Assembly: GCF_021018805.1 (NCBI RefSeq)
Contig: NC_086283.1
Location: 14,459,162-14,523,161 of the forward strand
Length of the DNA stretch: 64,000 nt
Direction of reading: 5' to 3'
Source: Prinia subflava
Lineage: Eukaryota > Chordata > Aves > Passeriformes > Cisticolidae
This document shows positions 47,401 through 60,740 of the stretch, piece by piece; within the stretch, counting starts at the first letter, position 1, and every line of letters begins with the position of its first letter. The notes beneath the pieces are model-generated. The model saw only the letters and a program-made list of their open reading frames with translations. It was not told the DNA's origin and made no database searches. Both the position numbers and the translations under genes were made by a program.

Positions 47401-49630
47401 ATTCTGTATCAGAGTGTGACCTTCCCAAATTAAAAGTATAACATCATTAAGCACTATTCAGACTATCAAAATGCTTTTCTACAGCTTTGTACTTCCTTTT
47501 CCAACTCATCTACTCAGGTGAGACTTTTTGCAACTGTGCAGCCAACATTACATTGATAAATCCAATATCTCATTGATGTTTTCAGACTGCTTTATCCTAC
47601 AGAGCTTCTGTCCACTTTGACCCACAAGCAAATGTCCTCTCATTTGCCAAAATAATTTCATTGTCAGCTAGGGCAGGTGAGGATCTCATTCTAAGCTGAA
47701 TGAAAAGCTGTAATGGAAGACACCACTTGGTATTTCAAAAACCTAGACAATCCCAAGTCTCTTCTACCCGTATAAAGGTTATTATTTAACGTGCAAGACT
47801 GTATGTGATTAAAAGGTCAAGCTTCTAAAGGAGTTCATATTCTAATGCTATCAGCAGAGAACCTGTTGAGCTAATGCCCATCTTGGGTCACCAAGTCAAG
47901 TGTTCTGCCCTATTAATATTTATAGCCAAGCAGCTGAGTGAAGAGATTTGGCACTTATGCAGTGCATTATTGGGCACACACCATGCATGCAGGAAATGTC
48001 AGATAGCATGACTGTTAATTTACAGGGAAAAAAACCCCAAGATGTAGAGGCGACTGGCTGCCACACACTTGCCCAAGATGACTCTGAATGCTGGGAGCTT
48101 GACTGATCAATCCTGGATGCTGCCCCTTCCAAGACACGAGCTCTTGGCCACCATGCAGCCCTGACCTGAATGACAAAAAGGAGCTCCCACATCTCCAGTC
48201 ATGTTTGATAGAGAAGAGATGGGAGAGAGGGGATACTACAGCTCGTGGAAATACCATGGACAGACTGCAGATGAGCAAAGGGCAGCCACGACAGCAGACA
48301 AACATGATTACTAACACTGATCTCTGTTTTCAGCCTTTTTTACTTTGTATTTTTAGCCCCAAAAGTTGTATCTTTTTAAAGATGCTAATAATACCTGCAT
48401 TTTCATTTCTTGTAAAGTTAAGAGTAGAAATGGATCATTCTGTCACGAAAGTGACTCCAAACCAAAGCCTTCAAACTCTAAGTTGCAACTTTTGTGCTGT
48501 ATGTGTAAATCATTGCTCTGCTTTCTGTCTTCTTCTCTTATTGAGTTTGTTTCTATACAATCCTTCAGATTCAAAATTGGATTAATGACTAAAGAACCTT
48601 CCTATTTTTTTACCCTCTGTGAGACTTTTCAATGTGTTTGTTGACCCTAATTAATTTTGAGAGGATTTGTTACTCATCTATCCTGGGATAATTAAGTTGC
48701 ATTGTTTAAGTGCTTTGTCTTAGTAAGACTCTCTATAATTACTTCTGGAATCATACATCTCCTGTAAACATGACTTTTGTTTCAATTTTGTGGACTGTTT
48801 GAAAGCCATTCGAAAACATCTTTGTAAATTGAGAAATGAAATGCTGTTAAACGTATATTTCAACCCCTTCTTGATAAAAATCACGTACTTCTAAAAACAT
48901 TCCATATCCTTTTTGCTTTGCATAAGTGTTTTGTGATAGCTATGATCTGGTACAGTACTAGAATTTTAGCGCAACCACATTTCTTACAATATGGTTCTAA
49001 ACAACTTTATCAGGATCCAGTGCAAATATACTACTCAAAGTTGAAAACTCTGAATAACACTGTTCAGGGGCCTCAGTCACATATGAAGCCTTTACTCAAT
49101 CCCCTCAAAAAGTGTGTAGAGGTATAAAGCAGGGTCATTCTGCCCCAGCTGATCTTTTCTCCAGTCGTTTTTAGTTCAGCAAACATGTGGCCCTGCAGCC
49201 TTTGCCTGTAGCAGTTTCCTTCTCGTTTTGTGCTGATGGCCCAGGATGGGGAATTCCTAATTACAGCTTGATTCCCATCTGCTGCAGAGACCCACCTTCT
49301 CTTCCAGAAACAGTCAAGTCTGGTACTGCATCCTGAAATCCTGTGCTCCATGAATGACAGTGAGGAGTCTATCACTTCTCTGACTAAGTCACACATAGAA
49401 TAATATGTCATACATCCAGGTGCACCAAAAAGTCAGATGAAATTAGAAATTAAAAGTGTTCAAGCCTCCCTTTTTATTTCTTGGCCTAGAACTTCATAGT
49501 CTGTTTTCAAGGTTGTTGTAATGTGGGCTGGAACAGAACTGTGTCTACCAGAGATGAGCTGACCTGACCCCTTTACAGGGCACATACACACAGATGTGTA
49601 AATGAGCCTGCTATACTCCAGACCCAAGCC
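44401..49630. other. Intergenic sequence, no gene recognised
   Basis: It includes a G-rich stretch at 44469-44491, A-rich low-complexity sequence around 46250-46310 and AT-rich sequence at 46780-46930. Open frames at 47920-48644 and 49073-49411 have no recognisable content. No transposon or RNA gene was identified. Confidence 0.5.
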
Positions 49631-49686
49631 TCCATAGCACAGTCTGTATTTGCAGTTATCCATAGCACAGTCTGTATTTGCAGTTA
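49631..49686 (+). repeat. Perfect 28-bp tandem duplication
   Basis: The 28-nt unit at 49631-49658 (starting TCCATAGCACAG, ending TTTGCAGTTA) is repeated without change at 49659-49686. Identity of the copies implies a recent event or polymorphism. Confidence 0.97.
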
Positions 49687-49699
49687 AGGGTTATGGGGG

Positions 49700-49738
49700 A
49701 AAAAAAAAAGAAAGGAAAAAGAAAAAAAAAAAAAAAAA
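49700..49738 (+). repeat. A-rich low-complexity tract
   Basis: About 39 nt of A interrupted by a few G, ending in a run of about 17 A. It begins 14 nt after the 28-bp duplication. Confidence 0.95.
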
Positions 49739-51261
49739 CCCACTAAAAAAGCAGCAAATGGCAAATGCCTGTTGATAATTTGATCTTTACTTTTACTATT
49801 TGAATGCATTCCTTTGTGGCACCCGACCTCACCAAAGATCCCAAAAGATACTGCCAGGAAATACCACCTGGCAACAGTACATTAATTTTTCACAAGACAG
49901 GGGCTATCACTGCTGAGGACTGCCTTTGGACAGAAATAGTGGAAAGAGGAAAAGATTACCCTAAAGCTGACATGTCACCAGCCCTTGCAGCAAAAAGACC
50001 AGAAAATTACAGCACAGAACAGTTCCACCCCAGTTTTCATTTCTGTTTGTATTCATAGCCTCAGTGGTATCACAGCTCCCGTGCAGGATAAAGCAGTATG
50101 TGAAATTTCTTGCAGAATGCAAGTCAGGAGGTCACAGTACAGCTCCAGAGCCAGCTATCAATACACATAAGAGCTCCCTGTCCAAAATCTCAGTAATTCC
50201 TTATCCAGGAAAGCCTGCCGTATATCTTGTACAAACGCACAAGCATATACTTCAAGACTGCAGTGTTTCACACAGCTAATGCATGTATGCTCTCATTCAT
50301 TCCAGTCTGATAGTCAGCCCTTAGGCACACTGTCACAATCCTGCCTTTTACAAGTAATTCACATCGAAGTACTGCCCCTCCAAGAAGAAAATATCAACCA
50401 GAAATGCTGCAACTCTGCAGTACATTCTGCTCCTTTTACAATGAGGAAAATCCCTGAGCAGAAACTGAACCCAATGGAAACTTCAAATATTGATGGAACA
50501 CAGGACAGCAAAGAAAAGTAGTTAACCTATTGAGTAACTAGAGAATTCATGTATGTTTGCAGTTCCTTCTCAAGCAAATGCTTCCCCAAATGTTCTTATG
50601 GCATGAACTAAGAATGACCTGACATGCCAGAGAGAATCAGGCTCTCTCTTTTCCAAGGAATTTTTAATGATGCATTCAAAGTGGAACAGTGCAATCAGAA
50701 GGATGACAGGGAAAAGCAAGCCAGTTTAAAAGGAGATAGGTCAAGCACTCTGCTGAGGCACAGGGAACTCAGGCTCACAGCTGAATGATGTTTCCTAGAT
50801 CTCCTGAATACCCATATCCAGACCACAAAGAATGAATAGTTCTAGAGTTAGAGGTCTGTGAACACAAGTACACCTGCAGAAATACACATATTCGTGCTCT
50901 CTCATTTCCTATTTTCTCTGTTTTATATTCCACAATGCAAAAAATGCCTGCTCTTCACCCTGTTTTCCTCAATCCAGCAAACCAAGCACGACTCAGGTTT
51001 TGTTCATCAAGCTAAACAATCATCTGTGCTCCAGCTCACATCTACCACACTCTTGCAGCAGATCCCTACTTTGGAGCAACAGCCCAGACAACTGCTATTC
51101 GATAACATCACATGGAAATTATAGCTGCTCAAAGAAAATTAATCCAAAGATTAATGACATCCAAGTAATTGGAAATGCTTATATGCTTCTGTTCTTATTT
51201 TAATTAAATGTGCTCAAGTTTGCAATGCAAATGAAAAGATTCAAAACCTAAGTGTCTGAAA
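49739..51261. other. Intergenic sequence, no gene recognised
   Basis: Overlapping + strand open frames of 60-88 codons occur between 49804 and 51203. They lack any recognisable domain and overlap one another, so none is called. Confidence 0.5.
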
Positions 51262-51474
51262 GACGATAAAGTTAGACTGGATGTAAAGAAGACATTTCTT
51301 TACAATGAAGGGGGAGAGACTGAAACAGCTTACCCAGAGAAATTGTAGGTGTCTCATCGTTGGAAATGTGCAAAGTCAAATTGGATACAGCTTTAAGTAA
51401 ACTGATGTAGTCATAGAAGTCTGTGCAGGGCAGGGAGGTCCCAAACTATTCTACTACAATTTCATGATTCCTAC
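51262..51474 (+). mobile_element. CR1 LINE remnant, 3' untranslated end (plus orientation)
   Basis: The order of words is that of the avian CR1 3' end: TTAGACTGGATGTAAAGAAG, ACATTTCTTTACAATGAAGG, GAGACTGAAACAGCTTACCC, AGAGAAATTGTAGGTGTCTC, ATCGTTGGAAATGTGCAAAG, AAATTGGATACAGCTTTAAG, GGCAGGGAGGTCCCAAACTA and a degraded TTCATGATTC end. It is heavily diverged and so old, is truncated at the 5' side, and keeps no coding sequence. Confidence 0.8.
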
Positions 51475-53579
51475 CAGAAGCAGGAACATACATGGTGAGG
51501 TAAATATGTTTTGGTTGCCAGTTTTTAAATGAAAACCCTAAAATTTAATATCAAGAAAGGTAGTGAAAATGCAATTGCAGCATTTTCTACTCAGGAATAA
51601 AGAGGTTCTTGCATAAGAGTACAAGATAAAGGTACACCTTGGTCACTGATTGCTCTTTGCTTTCTTATCAGATGAAGGCTTCACTGTAAGTGCTGAGCAC
51701 AAATGAAAATCAACATACCTTTAAGGTGATCACTGGAAAAAAAAGTGTTTTGCCTATAAATACTTAGATAAAAGTATTTTCTAAAAGAAATTCACATTGG
51801 AGTGTTAAAAATTAAGAAATTTATAGACATTGATTATAAGTCCTAAGCAGAAAAGGAAAGAACGCAAGAAGAACAAAAAGATGATTTTATTCCTGGAAGC
51901 AGTGCTGATCCATCTGATACAAATCAAAATAAAAGAACTTGACATGCTCTTCAAACAGTAATTGATGAACAGATTTCTCTATTAATTCTGTCATGGTGAT
52001 TTCTATCCTCCTGTGTTTCAGTTTTCTTTCTCACTAGCTCTCATTTTGCAAAATTATTTCTATTCAATTGAAAAATTATTTCCTCAGTTATTGTGACATG
52101 AGATGCCACGTGCAGACAGACTGTGGGACACACTGAAATATTTCTTGCAGTCAGTGCATTGTTTGAATGGCAAAAGTCCACAGGAGTTACCATGCATGAG
52201 CCCTGCAGAAACCTGATATATGTCTATCAATATTTCAAATTTGTACAAGGATGCCTCACTAACACAATAGCCTAATTTGCAAAAGTGCTTGGGACACAGA
52301 AGTTGATCTCCATAGGGATTCCTGGAAATCAAGGCTTTTAAAGAGGCCTATCCTTGGGGAAATGTGCTTGACAGTGCTAATTATATGTCTTCAAGTTTCT
52401 TGGCACTCTTCTCCAATCTCCCTGGCTGCTGCTAGGAGAACACTTGCAAGAATCCGGCCATTTTAATCCCCCAGAGTAAAATATGGAAATATTTTTAGAC
52501 ACAATATGGAAGGAAAAACTGAATAATTAAGGGTAGAAGTCAAAATACTGTGTGCTACTCCAAAACATAGCATTGGTTTGCCATGGACATCACTCCAATT
52601 TCAATTTCCTAGCTAATCAAGGACTAGGGTCTCTTTGGGCTGTTGGATAACTTTGTAGCTACCAGGAACTACATTTGGGGTGCAAAACTTGTTTTTAACT
52701 AGACAGTACACAAGATCTAACCTTCATGAGATATATCACAGTTGTTACTACTTCTCTATCAGCAGGACTGTGGCTGCAGATGGAAATCTATACCATGAAT
52801 CTCACTAATATCACACTATTGACCATCTTTCCCTCCCCATGGTAATTCATAGCTCCATTTCCCAGCTTTATTGCTCTGCAGGTTCAGGTGACATACTGCA
52901 TATAGTGACTGTGTGTCTGTGTTATAGTTTGTATCACTCAGAATCATTCCCTCCCAGACGTTTTGCAACGTGTGATGCTCTTGGCAGACCATTGTGACAT
53001 CCACTCATCAGCTACACAGTCAGGATTGAAATTTGTTCTGCATGAACTGGCTGGAAATGTTGTTTTTTTCAGTAGAAATTTCAGCTGATAAAACAGAAGG
53101 CCCTGTGGGACCCAGACACAAACCTTTACCCAGGCTGTATACAGGCATAAAATCACATATGTAACTTAAATCAGTAAAAAAAAGCACTAGTCTTCAGTTT
53201 TTGCTGGAGATGAAATATCTTCACTCAGAAGTGACATATACAAAATCTGATACTGGAATTGGAGTATCAAATTGTTCAGTCCCCTCACTTGCTGGGGATG
53301 TGCAGGAATACCAATGTGTTTTGAGTAGTGATGGTGTTCGGGTTTTTTTAAACAAAACGTAAATCAGTGTTTTTTAGTATATTGTTACTTAGACAGACAA
53401 TCACCTTACTAATGAGTAAAAGTGGATTTAAAATAAAAATATTTAACACTGGGCACTTATGGGTGAGGACATTACTTTTGGAGGCAATTGTCTCTCCAAA
53501 GTTTATTACATTTCCAAATAAAGTTTTCTTAATCTATAGTTGGCATCTGACTTGGAGTGTTTTTTTCCCTAAACAAAGT
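51475..53579. other. Intergenic sequence, no gene recognised
   Basis: Minus-strand open frames at 52084-52332 and 52816-53156 have no recognisable content; the several Cys in the first do not form a known finger spacing. No repeat was identified. Confidence 0.5.
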
Positions 53580-53970
53580 TAAAATGCCATGTATAGCAAA
53601 CTAATGGTTTAGAAATAGCTTTGACATTAATCACCCAAGTACCTAATTGGTGCCAATCCATTTATCTTGTCTGTGATATTTTCAGAAGAATGATAGAGAA
53701 GTAAACTGCCACGAAATATGGAGGTGCTTAGCTCAAGCAGAATAAATTCCAGTTTTGGTTAAAAGGAAAATATGAAAAAGGCCATTAAACACATGCTCAC
53801 AGAAATTTATTTAGATTAAAGAACGAGGGGACCATTTGCTGCAACTAAATGTAAGACAACTAACAGTGGGAATTACCAATTAGAATCTATATATGATCAA
53901 TAAGTTCCATTAAAAATACTGCAGTGCTGCACGAGTCAATGATAATATCAGTTCATTTTATTTTTCAGCA
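53580..53970. promoter_or_regulatory. Candidate conserved non-coding element
   Basis: A unique AT-rich block with ACATTAATCAC, CCTAATTGG, ATTACCAATTAGAATC, GATCAATAA and GTCAATGATAATATC words, dense in homeodomain-like cores. No coding frame or repeat is present. Function is inferred from sequence texture only. Confidence 0.22.
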
Positions 53971-56900
53971 CTGCCATTTCTAAGAACTCTATACAGAACT
54001 TCTGGTGTACAGTACAGTTTACCAATTTCTTGAGGACAAAGCACTGAATTTCCCCTTTGAATTAGACATCCAGTAACAAGCAGCACATATGAAGCATCCT
54101 CCCTTCCAAATGCTGCTGGCTCTTGCTCTGCATTGACCTAAACATGCATGCACCTAAATAAAAGTTTTATGGTAGCTTGCCTAGATTGACTATAACCTAA
54201 AATAATATAGCAATAAACTTTTAAGAAACTACAGAGCACCTGCAGAAACAGCCAGGCCTAATGGTTGCAGATTGGTGCCCAAAAATCCTGCTTCCCTTTC
54301 TTTATCTGTGCTGCTTAGCAAGGTCTAACCCCTCAAGATGGTTACTCTTTTTCCATGGATCTCTTTCTTGTCCTTACAATCAGGGACACTTCCAATGTAA
54401 GAAATAATTTTGTTCCTTTGAAGTCAAACTGTCTGAGGACTTGTTCAGCCATGACAGCTTCCAGCACATGCAGTGCCAGCCCTGAGTTTTAGGTACCACC
54501 ACCATGAGAATGATAAGTGTCCCTGTCAAAGGGGAACAAACTTGGGGAGCACCAGGAGCAGGAGTGAGACAGGATAAGTGGATAACTTCCCATTTATGAC
54601 TGAAATGGTGGAATATGCAAGCAGTTTTTGGGTAGGTAGGAATCCTGGTGGTTCATAAAACCCTGATTCCCTGTAGTGCTGTCCTTGAAAGTACTTAATT
54701 TTTCCTTGTAACCCAGTTCACTCTAATGACAGCAGGCTTTAGTCCCTGCAAAACAGCAACACTGAGGCTATTGCAGGGTCTATTGCCTGCAGACATAGGA
54801 AATATTATCTATGAAGGTCTCCTGGATCACAGTCCCCATCCTGACACAGATGCATATGAGGACAATCAGCAAACATGCAAAAGGGAGACAACGTGTCTTA
54901 AAATTTACAGCCTTTCAGAGACATAATGCCCCCATAGCAGCAGCTTAAGGCCTCAGTAGAAATCTGTGCTGCAGGATAAGAGGTTCCTTAACTCCAAAGG
55001 TCTTGTAGGAGTCAAAATTACAAACTGCTTGACTGGGACTGGATAAGCAAGAGGGGAAGCTGCTTATGGTTATGGTTACGGGATTTTCTGAGCACAGGTT
55101 TCAGTACTGGGGTTGTCAACACAACAGTAAATACCATCTCCTGATGCCTTCAGAAACCTTGGGTAATCTGGCCATGAACTATATGGGAGATAATCTTCAC
55201 CAACAATAAGATCAGCTGCATTTATCTCATTTAGAGCTATGAATTGATCTCAAATTAATGGGAATCACAGTTTTAGTTATAGATTTACCCCTTTTGCTAT
55301 CTCTGAACCCCTATATACTTTTCAGCATAGTTTGGAGGACCGTACTACCTCTACTAATCACTTTGTAAAACATCTTTCTGTATAGTTTTGTAAGGATAAA
55401 GGTCTTCTCAAATGCTGACAAGCATTAAGCTTTCAAATTTCTCCAGGTCTCTTTCTGTGGCCTCGTATTTCTTCTCTTTACTTCTGAACTACATTTATTT
55501 CCTTGCAAACCAACTCATGACAACATTTGTCAATGAATTTAATGCTCTAGTTAGCAAGGAAGAAGCTTGTTAGCTAACATTTATTATAAATTCTCTTCAC
55601 TCAGCAGGCAATGGACTATACAGACATTTGACTAGGAGACAAATTACAGAAAATAATTTTAGGTATTTTTATCCACTCAAAGTAGTCAATCTGAACTGAA
55701 TGCAACAGAATGATTTTCATGGAGACAGCTGTAGCAAAAAGGCTCCTGTAAAAGATATGTCTGTATATAAAATATAGCCAATATAAAGTGCTGCCTGTAG
55801 GTAGGAGGCAATACACAGTATTAAGCATAAATCTCTTATTATGCCAGGGAAAGGCTGCTGGTCAGTGGGCAGATGAACCATCTGCATGGTGGTTCTAGGG
55901 CAGACCTAGGACCATCTGAAACATTTCAGCGAAGGAAGGAAAAAAAATCTAGGCAGCTTATGGTGTTATATAGAGTGCCTACAGAAATTTGGCCTCTGAT
56001 TCATACTTAAATCAGGATGCTAGGCAGCTCAAATACTTTTGAAAAATCATATTAGGTATGTATCTCCTTCTAAAGGGGCCCATATAAGCTGTAGTGTCTG
56101 GCCCTCAAGTAGGTCTACTGTGATCCTAAATCCAGCTCCTGGGGATCTCAGAGTATTTTTAAGTTGCCATTTTCATAACACATTTCCTAGAGGAATCTCT
56201 GAGTCAGAACAACTTTTGTTGGAAGCACCAAAAGAAAAACATTACTATGATGCATGGAGCATTAGTCGCACTGCAAAAAGAAACAAAATAATGGAATTGC
56301 ACTGTAATGATTTTCAAAACTATTAACTTTGTTAATGAGTCATTAAAAATTTACTCCCTGCACTGATTCAGTGAGAGAACACAGTCATTCATTAAAATCT
56401 CATCCAAAAGGTTTTAATCCAGCTGCCTCTTGAAATGTGCGGACAATGCATGTGTTTGGTTTTAAATTACAAAAGTTTGGGCTGTGGAGAAAAATCTATT
56501 TTGGAAGGAATAAGGCAAAAGTTTCCTTAAAGTATTTACTACGGCTTGATTGCAGATGGGTAACTGTAGCTAAAAAAACATCTAAACAAAAAAGAGGTGA
56601 ACTCACACCTGCTATACACTAAATCCTCAACTATTTATCATTATCAAGCATGTCTGTCTGTTGTTAATCATATGTTTAATGCAAAATAATTACACACGAG
56701 GTCACAGAATAGCAGGTATGCATTAAAGGACAGTAATATTTATTTACAATTATATAGGAACAGTTGTCCAATTTTAAAGGGTTTTGTTTCTAAGTAGGCG
56801 AAGGAGAGAAAGCTGGCAGTCCTGCCAACTCCTATGATTTCATTACAAATCCAGTGACATTTCATGCTCAAGTTGTGGCTCCTGAAGCCTCTAACATGAA

Positions 56901-58019
56901 GGAAATTCTCAGCTTTTCTTTTATTCATAAGTGACATGCTTTTTAGCTGACAGGGGAAAGCTTGAAAAATATAAACCCTACAGAAATACCCAAGAGAAAT
57001 ACGCATCCACACACCCTGGAGTCTTGCGATTTTAAGGCAATCTCATTACTTATGGAATTTTTGTTCACAACACCCCTACTCTGGCCAATATCGGAGTTTT
57101 CTGAAGTGATCTATGAATATGAATACACAATTACAGTATTGAGCCAGGCACTATTGTATTTTAAATTAGAAGATTTTCCTTTGACATGTGGTGAACTAAC
57201 AGACAATGGTTCTGTGAGAAAAGTCACCAGGGAGTAAATAGCAGGCACTTCTCAAGAGCACACCAGAAGGAAGGTGGCCAAGTTTCACGCTTCCTATCCT
57301 CCATCATGCTGCCAGTTCTGTACCACTACAGTTTAGGATCCAAGATCAAAAGTCCTTCCCAAGACAGAAACAGGAGTATCTGATGGAATTGCCTAGTTAG
57401 ACAAGTTGAAGGAGCTATATTTGGAAAGAGGAAGAAATAGAGAGACTTTTCAAATAAAGACAAACAAAATCTGAAAGATATCATTAGTTTATTTTACTGT
57501 TTCAGCACAAGCAAGATTACAGCAATACCCTTTCCAGTATTAGTCTGGAGTCTCAGTACAAAAACCTCAGTACCCTCCACCACTCTGGTAGACATTTAAA
57601 CTGATTCTCTCAGGAGCCTCTATAAGCAAAAGTGTGGTTTTCAATAAAACCTCTGAGAGTAGGATCACAAAAGATTTATCTGTAGCTTCAGTAAAAAAGA
57701 GAGAATAAATCACTAAGAGGCAGGGAAGTTTTATATATTAGTTTCAATAAAAGGGATGTAGGTCTGTAGAAAAGCTAATAAACCTACAAGACTGCCCACA
57801 ATATTCAATATGAATGTTCTTGTGGGCCTCAGAAATTCTTTCAATCCTAGTGAGAATAATGCTGTGTGTTTTCTAGATTAAAAAAAATCATACTAGAAGA
57901 ATATAAAACATTCAGGAAAATGTAGAGGAAAATATTAGGTGCAAGAGGCTGCACATATTTCATGCAATGGTAAGGTAGTGTTAAGTGAAAAAGATTCTCT
58001 GGTTACCTGAAGGTCAAGC
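53971..58019. other. Intergenic sequence, no gene recognised
   Basis: Short open frames only. The frames at 56039-56326 and 56962-57237 are unrecognised. No transposon, RNA gene or notable simple repeat was seen. Confidence 0.5.
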
Positions 58020-58160
58020 TACACAGCAGAGCTGCTTTAATCATCCTGACAAATGGATAAACTATAATTAATTACCCATCTCACCAACTCAGGCCAAAGA
58101 TGAAGAAAATAATAAACCTTGCTAAAGACCTTCAGTCAGATCACCAATGAGGTTGATTAA
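58020..58160. promoter_or_regulatory. Candidate regulatory segment with TAATTAATTA
   Basis: It contains TATAATTAATTACCC (58065-58079), overlapping homeodomain cores, plus GCTTTAATCATCC and GGTTGATTAAG. The sequence is unique and non-coding. The role is inferred. Confidence 0.2.
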
Positions 58161-60519
58161 GAAAGTCCTTCCCTTGGCTGTACTTAGAAAGGTCTAAGAA
58201 CATTTAGAGCAGGAGGGTGAGGCATGGGCTCTCCTGCTCCCATCATTTATTTAGCCAAGAAAAGGAAGACTTCAGAACCATTCGATATGTGCTCATGTCA
58301 CAGGCCAGAGCATATGACTGCTGTGCCTCTGATCTTCATAATGCTTTTACCTTTGCTAAATAGCAGCAAAGCACAATAAAATCCAACAGCTTAATGGAAT
58401 TCACTATTTATTTTTCCTCTGTCACGAGAAACTTCGTTTTTGCTGGCTCCCACTACAACTTCTGGCCTCTCCCTTTGCCGCTGCAAGAATTTATAAACCA
58501 AAGGCCATGAAAGCAAATGTAAACATTACCAAAGTTTTCATTAAAATCAGAGTTTTATTTTCAATTCCCCTTCCTAGGAGTAACTTACTTTGAGCAGGAG
58601 GACAAGGTTTCAAAGTCTTTTCATGATAATCTCCTCACCGAAGTTCAGAAGGCTTTTCTCCAAGATTTGGAAAAAAGCTGCCTGAACACACTTTCCAATA
58701 TACCAGAAATCTCCCAGATGCTGAACTGTTTTGTGGAGATCTGTCACCATAAACAGACACGACTGTATCAGCACATCCAAGGAGACATTTTTCCAAAACA
58801 GCAATCACTGGAAACATGGCAGCAATCGTGTTAATAAATCACAATTAAAAGCCATCATCTTTAATTAAGAAATTTTCCGACACATTTTATTTTCCTTTGT
58901 TGTGTTTTCAACTCCTCTGTATTTCTCTCATTGCCAGTGCACAAACTGCTCTTGTCCATTGTGGGCTGCTCCTGGAAGATACTTAGGGCAGCTGTTGAGG
59001 TGCTGGGTGCTTCTAGTTTCTATCAGCATTGCACGGGAACAGAGCAAGCTGAGCATGATGTAGGATGAGGCCCAAAAAGCACTTTGAAAATAGATGTTTC
59101 TCCCCTGGCATCCAGCAGCGACAACATGCTGGCACACTGATAATTATTTTTCCATTACTCTGAGAGCAGTTTCATTCTTCTTTATTTTCCTTTAATTGCC
59201 TTGACACTATTTTCTGATCTGATCAGAGTGAAGAAGATTTCAAATATATATGTTTCCAATTCTAAACACGATGCTGATTGTTAGACAAGCCTTAACCAGT
59301 TTTGTTATGCCAAAAATGGCTTGCCCTGGAACATTTCAAAATATGAGAAGCACCATGTTTCCCAACTGCTGTGTTCTGGTTCCTGTGCACATGAAGGATT
59401 AAAGTATCCTACTGGAAATGAAGGTGCTAGTGTTTGCCTCAGGGCTGTGCTTGCAACTTCATGGGTAATCAGGAAGTATCTCGTAACTTATCCCCTATCT
59501 TCATTAGCTGAACAAGCAAAAATAATTTCTTTCTTTCAGTATTCTTGTCTTATCTGCTTATTTTAGCACATCTTCTGGGACAGGAATGTCTTGCACTGTG
59601 TGCACAAACATTACAGCATCACATAGTATACCAGATCCTGGCTTGGCTGGAAGCCTCTAGCTGCCACAGTGGTATAAGAGAGCAAGAATTATTGCCCATA
59701 TCTAAGAGGCATTTGAAAACTGATTCTGCTGTAACTCTGCTGAAAATGCCTACTGCTTCTGCATTAGAATTAGTTAGCTCATCATCAGATATATTTCTCT
59801 TGAATTTTTTATCCCAAACTACAATACAAAATAGTTTCTTATTGCTTTCTGCTATGAAGAAAGCAATATGCATTCACTACATTAGCCTCATCATGAAAAG
59901 AACAAATTAACTTTAGCCCATGTCCCCAAAAATACACTCCAGATGGACTCATTTTAAACATGAGAAATGGATGTCCACTGAGGTCAAAAGGACAATTGCA
60001 AATTTACTTGGAAGTGGAAGCAAAGAGTGGTTGCTTTGGTCTGAGCTGAGCAGCATAACATTGTCTGTTCTTCCTTTCCATTCCTGCACACAACATTGTG
60101 GCTTGGTTTTAGCACAGTTTTAACCTTCAAAAACAGTAGTACTTTCACATTTCCATAACCTTTACCTCAGATATGTTTTCTGAACTATCAAAATACTTCC
60201 TCTTTGAAAACACCACCTTCATTTCAGTATTTTGAAACAAAAGCAAAAGGGCAAGGCAGGAACAAACTGTTTTCAGGTTCAGGCTGCATTTGGTATGTAG
60301 TTGAAGTCAACAAAACCTTATTTTTTTCATCAGATAAACTATTCAACCAAAGCCCTGTGCACATATCTGCTGCGAACACTTTATTTGCTGCTTCTTTATT
60401 GGGTTTTGGAAAGAGTTATTGAGTTTCCTTATTGATTTTTAGTGAGTGAAACAGTAGTTTTTGTTGAGATTTTGACTGAGCTAATTGATAAATTCTTGCC
60501 AATAAACAATAGCAGGGGC
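58161..60519. other. Intergenic sequence, no gene recognised
   Basis: The part at 58380-58560 has CNE-like texture (CACGAGAAACTTCG, TTTGCCGCTGCAAG, AATTTATAAACC). The 121-codon frame at 59545-59910 is unrecognised and overlapped by an open minus-strand frame. No repeat was identified. Confidence 0.45.
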
Positions 60520-60740
60520 AAAAAGGTAAATGAAATGTAATCAATGCTAGTCAGAGCAAAAAAATGCCTTCAGAAACTTGCAAAATGGTATCATTATAGC
60601 TACAAGCCAAGTGTTGCTGGAGAAATGCTTGAGAGCTGTTGGGGTAATGAGTGCTATTGGAAATATAATGATTGCACACTGAGTAATTATCATGTTACAT
60701 GAATTACTGGTACATCTAAGGATGCATGTTTATTTTAGCT
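60520..60740. promoter_or_regulatory. Candidate conserved element with near-palindrome
   Basis: AGTAATT at 60682-60688 pairs with AATTACT at 60702-60708, and inside them TCATG (60690-60694) pairs with CATGA (60698-60702, sharing its last A with the outer arm), giving a near-perfect palindrome around 60696. GGTAATGAG and ATAATGATTGC add homeodomain-like cores on the left. The segment is unique and non-coding; enhancer function is inferred. Confidence 0.3.

Noticed and set aside
52084..52332. Cys-rich minus-strand frame that resembles a zinc-finger fragment at first sight
   Set aside because: Cys and His spacing does not fit C2H2 or other common fingers; treated as chance.
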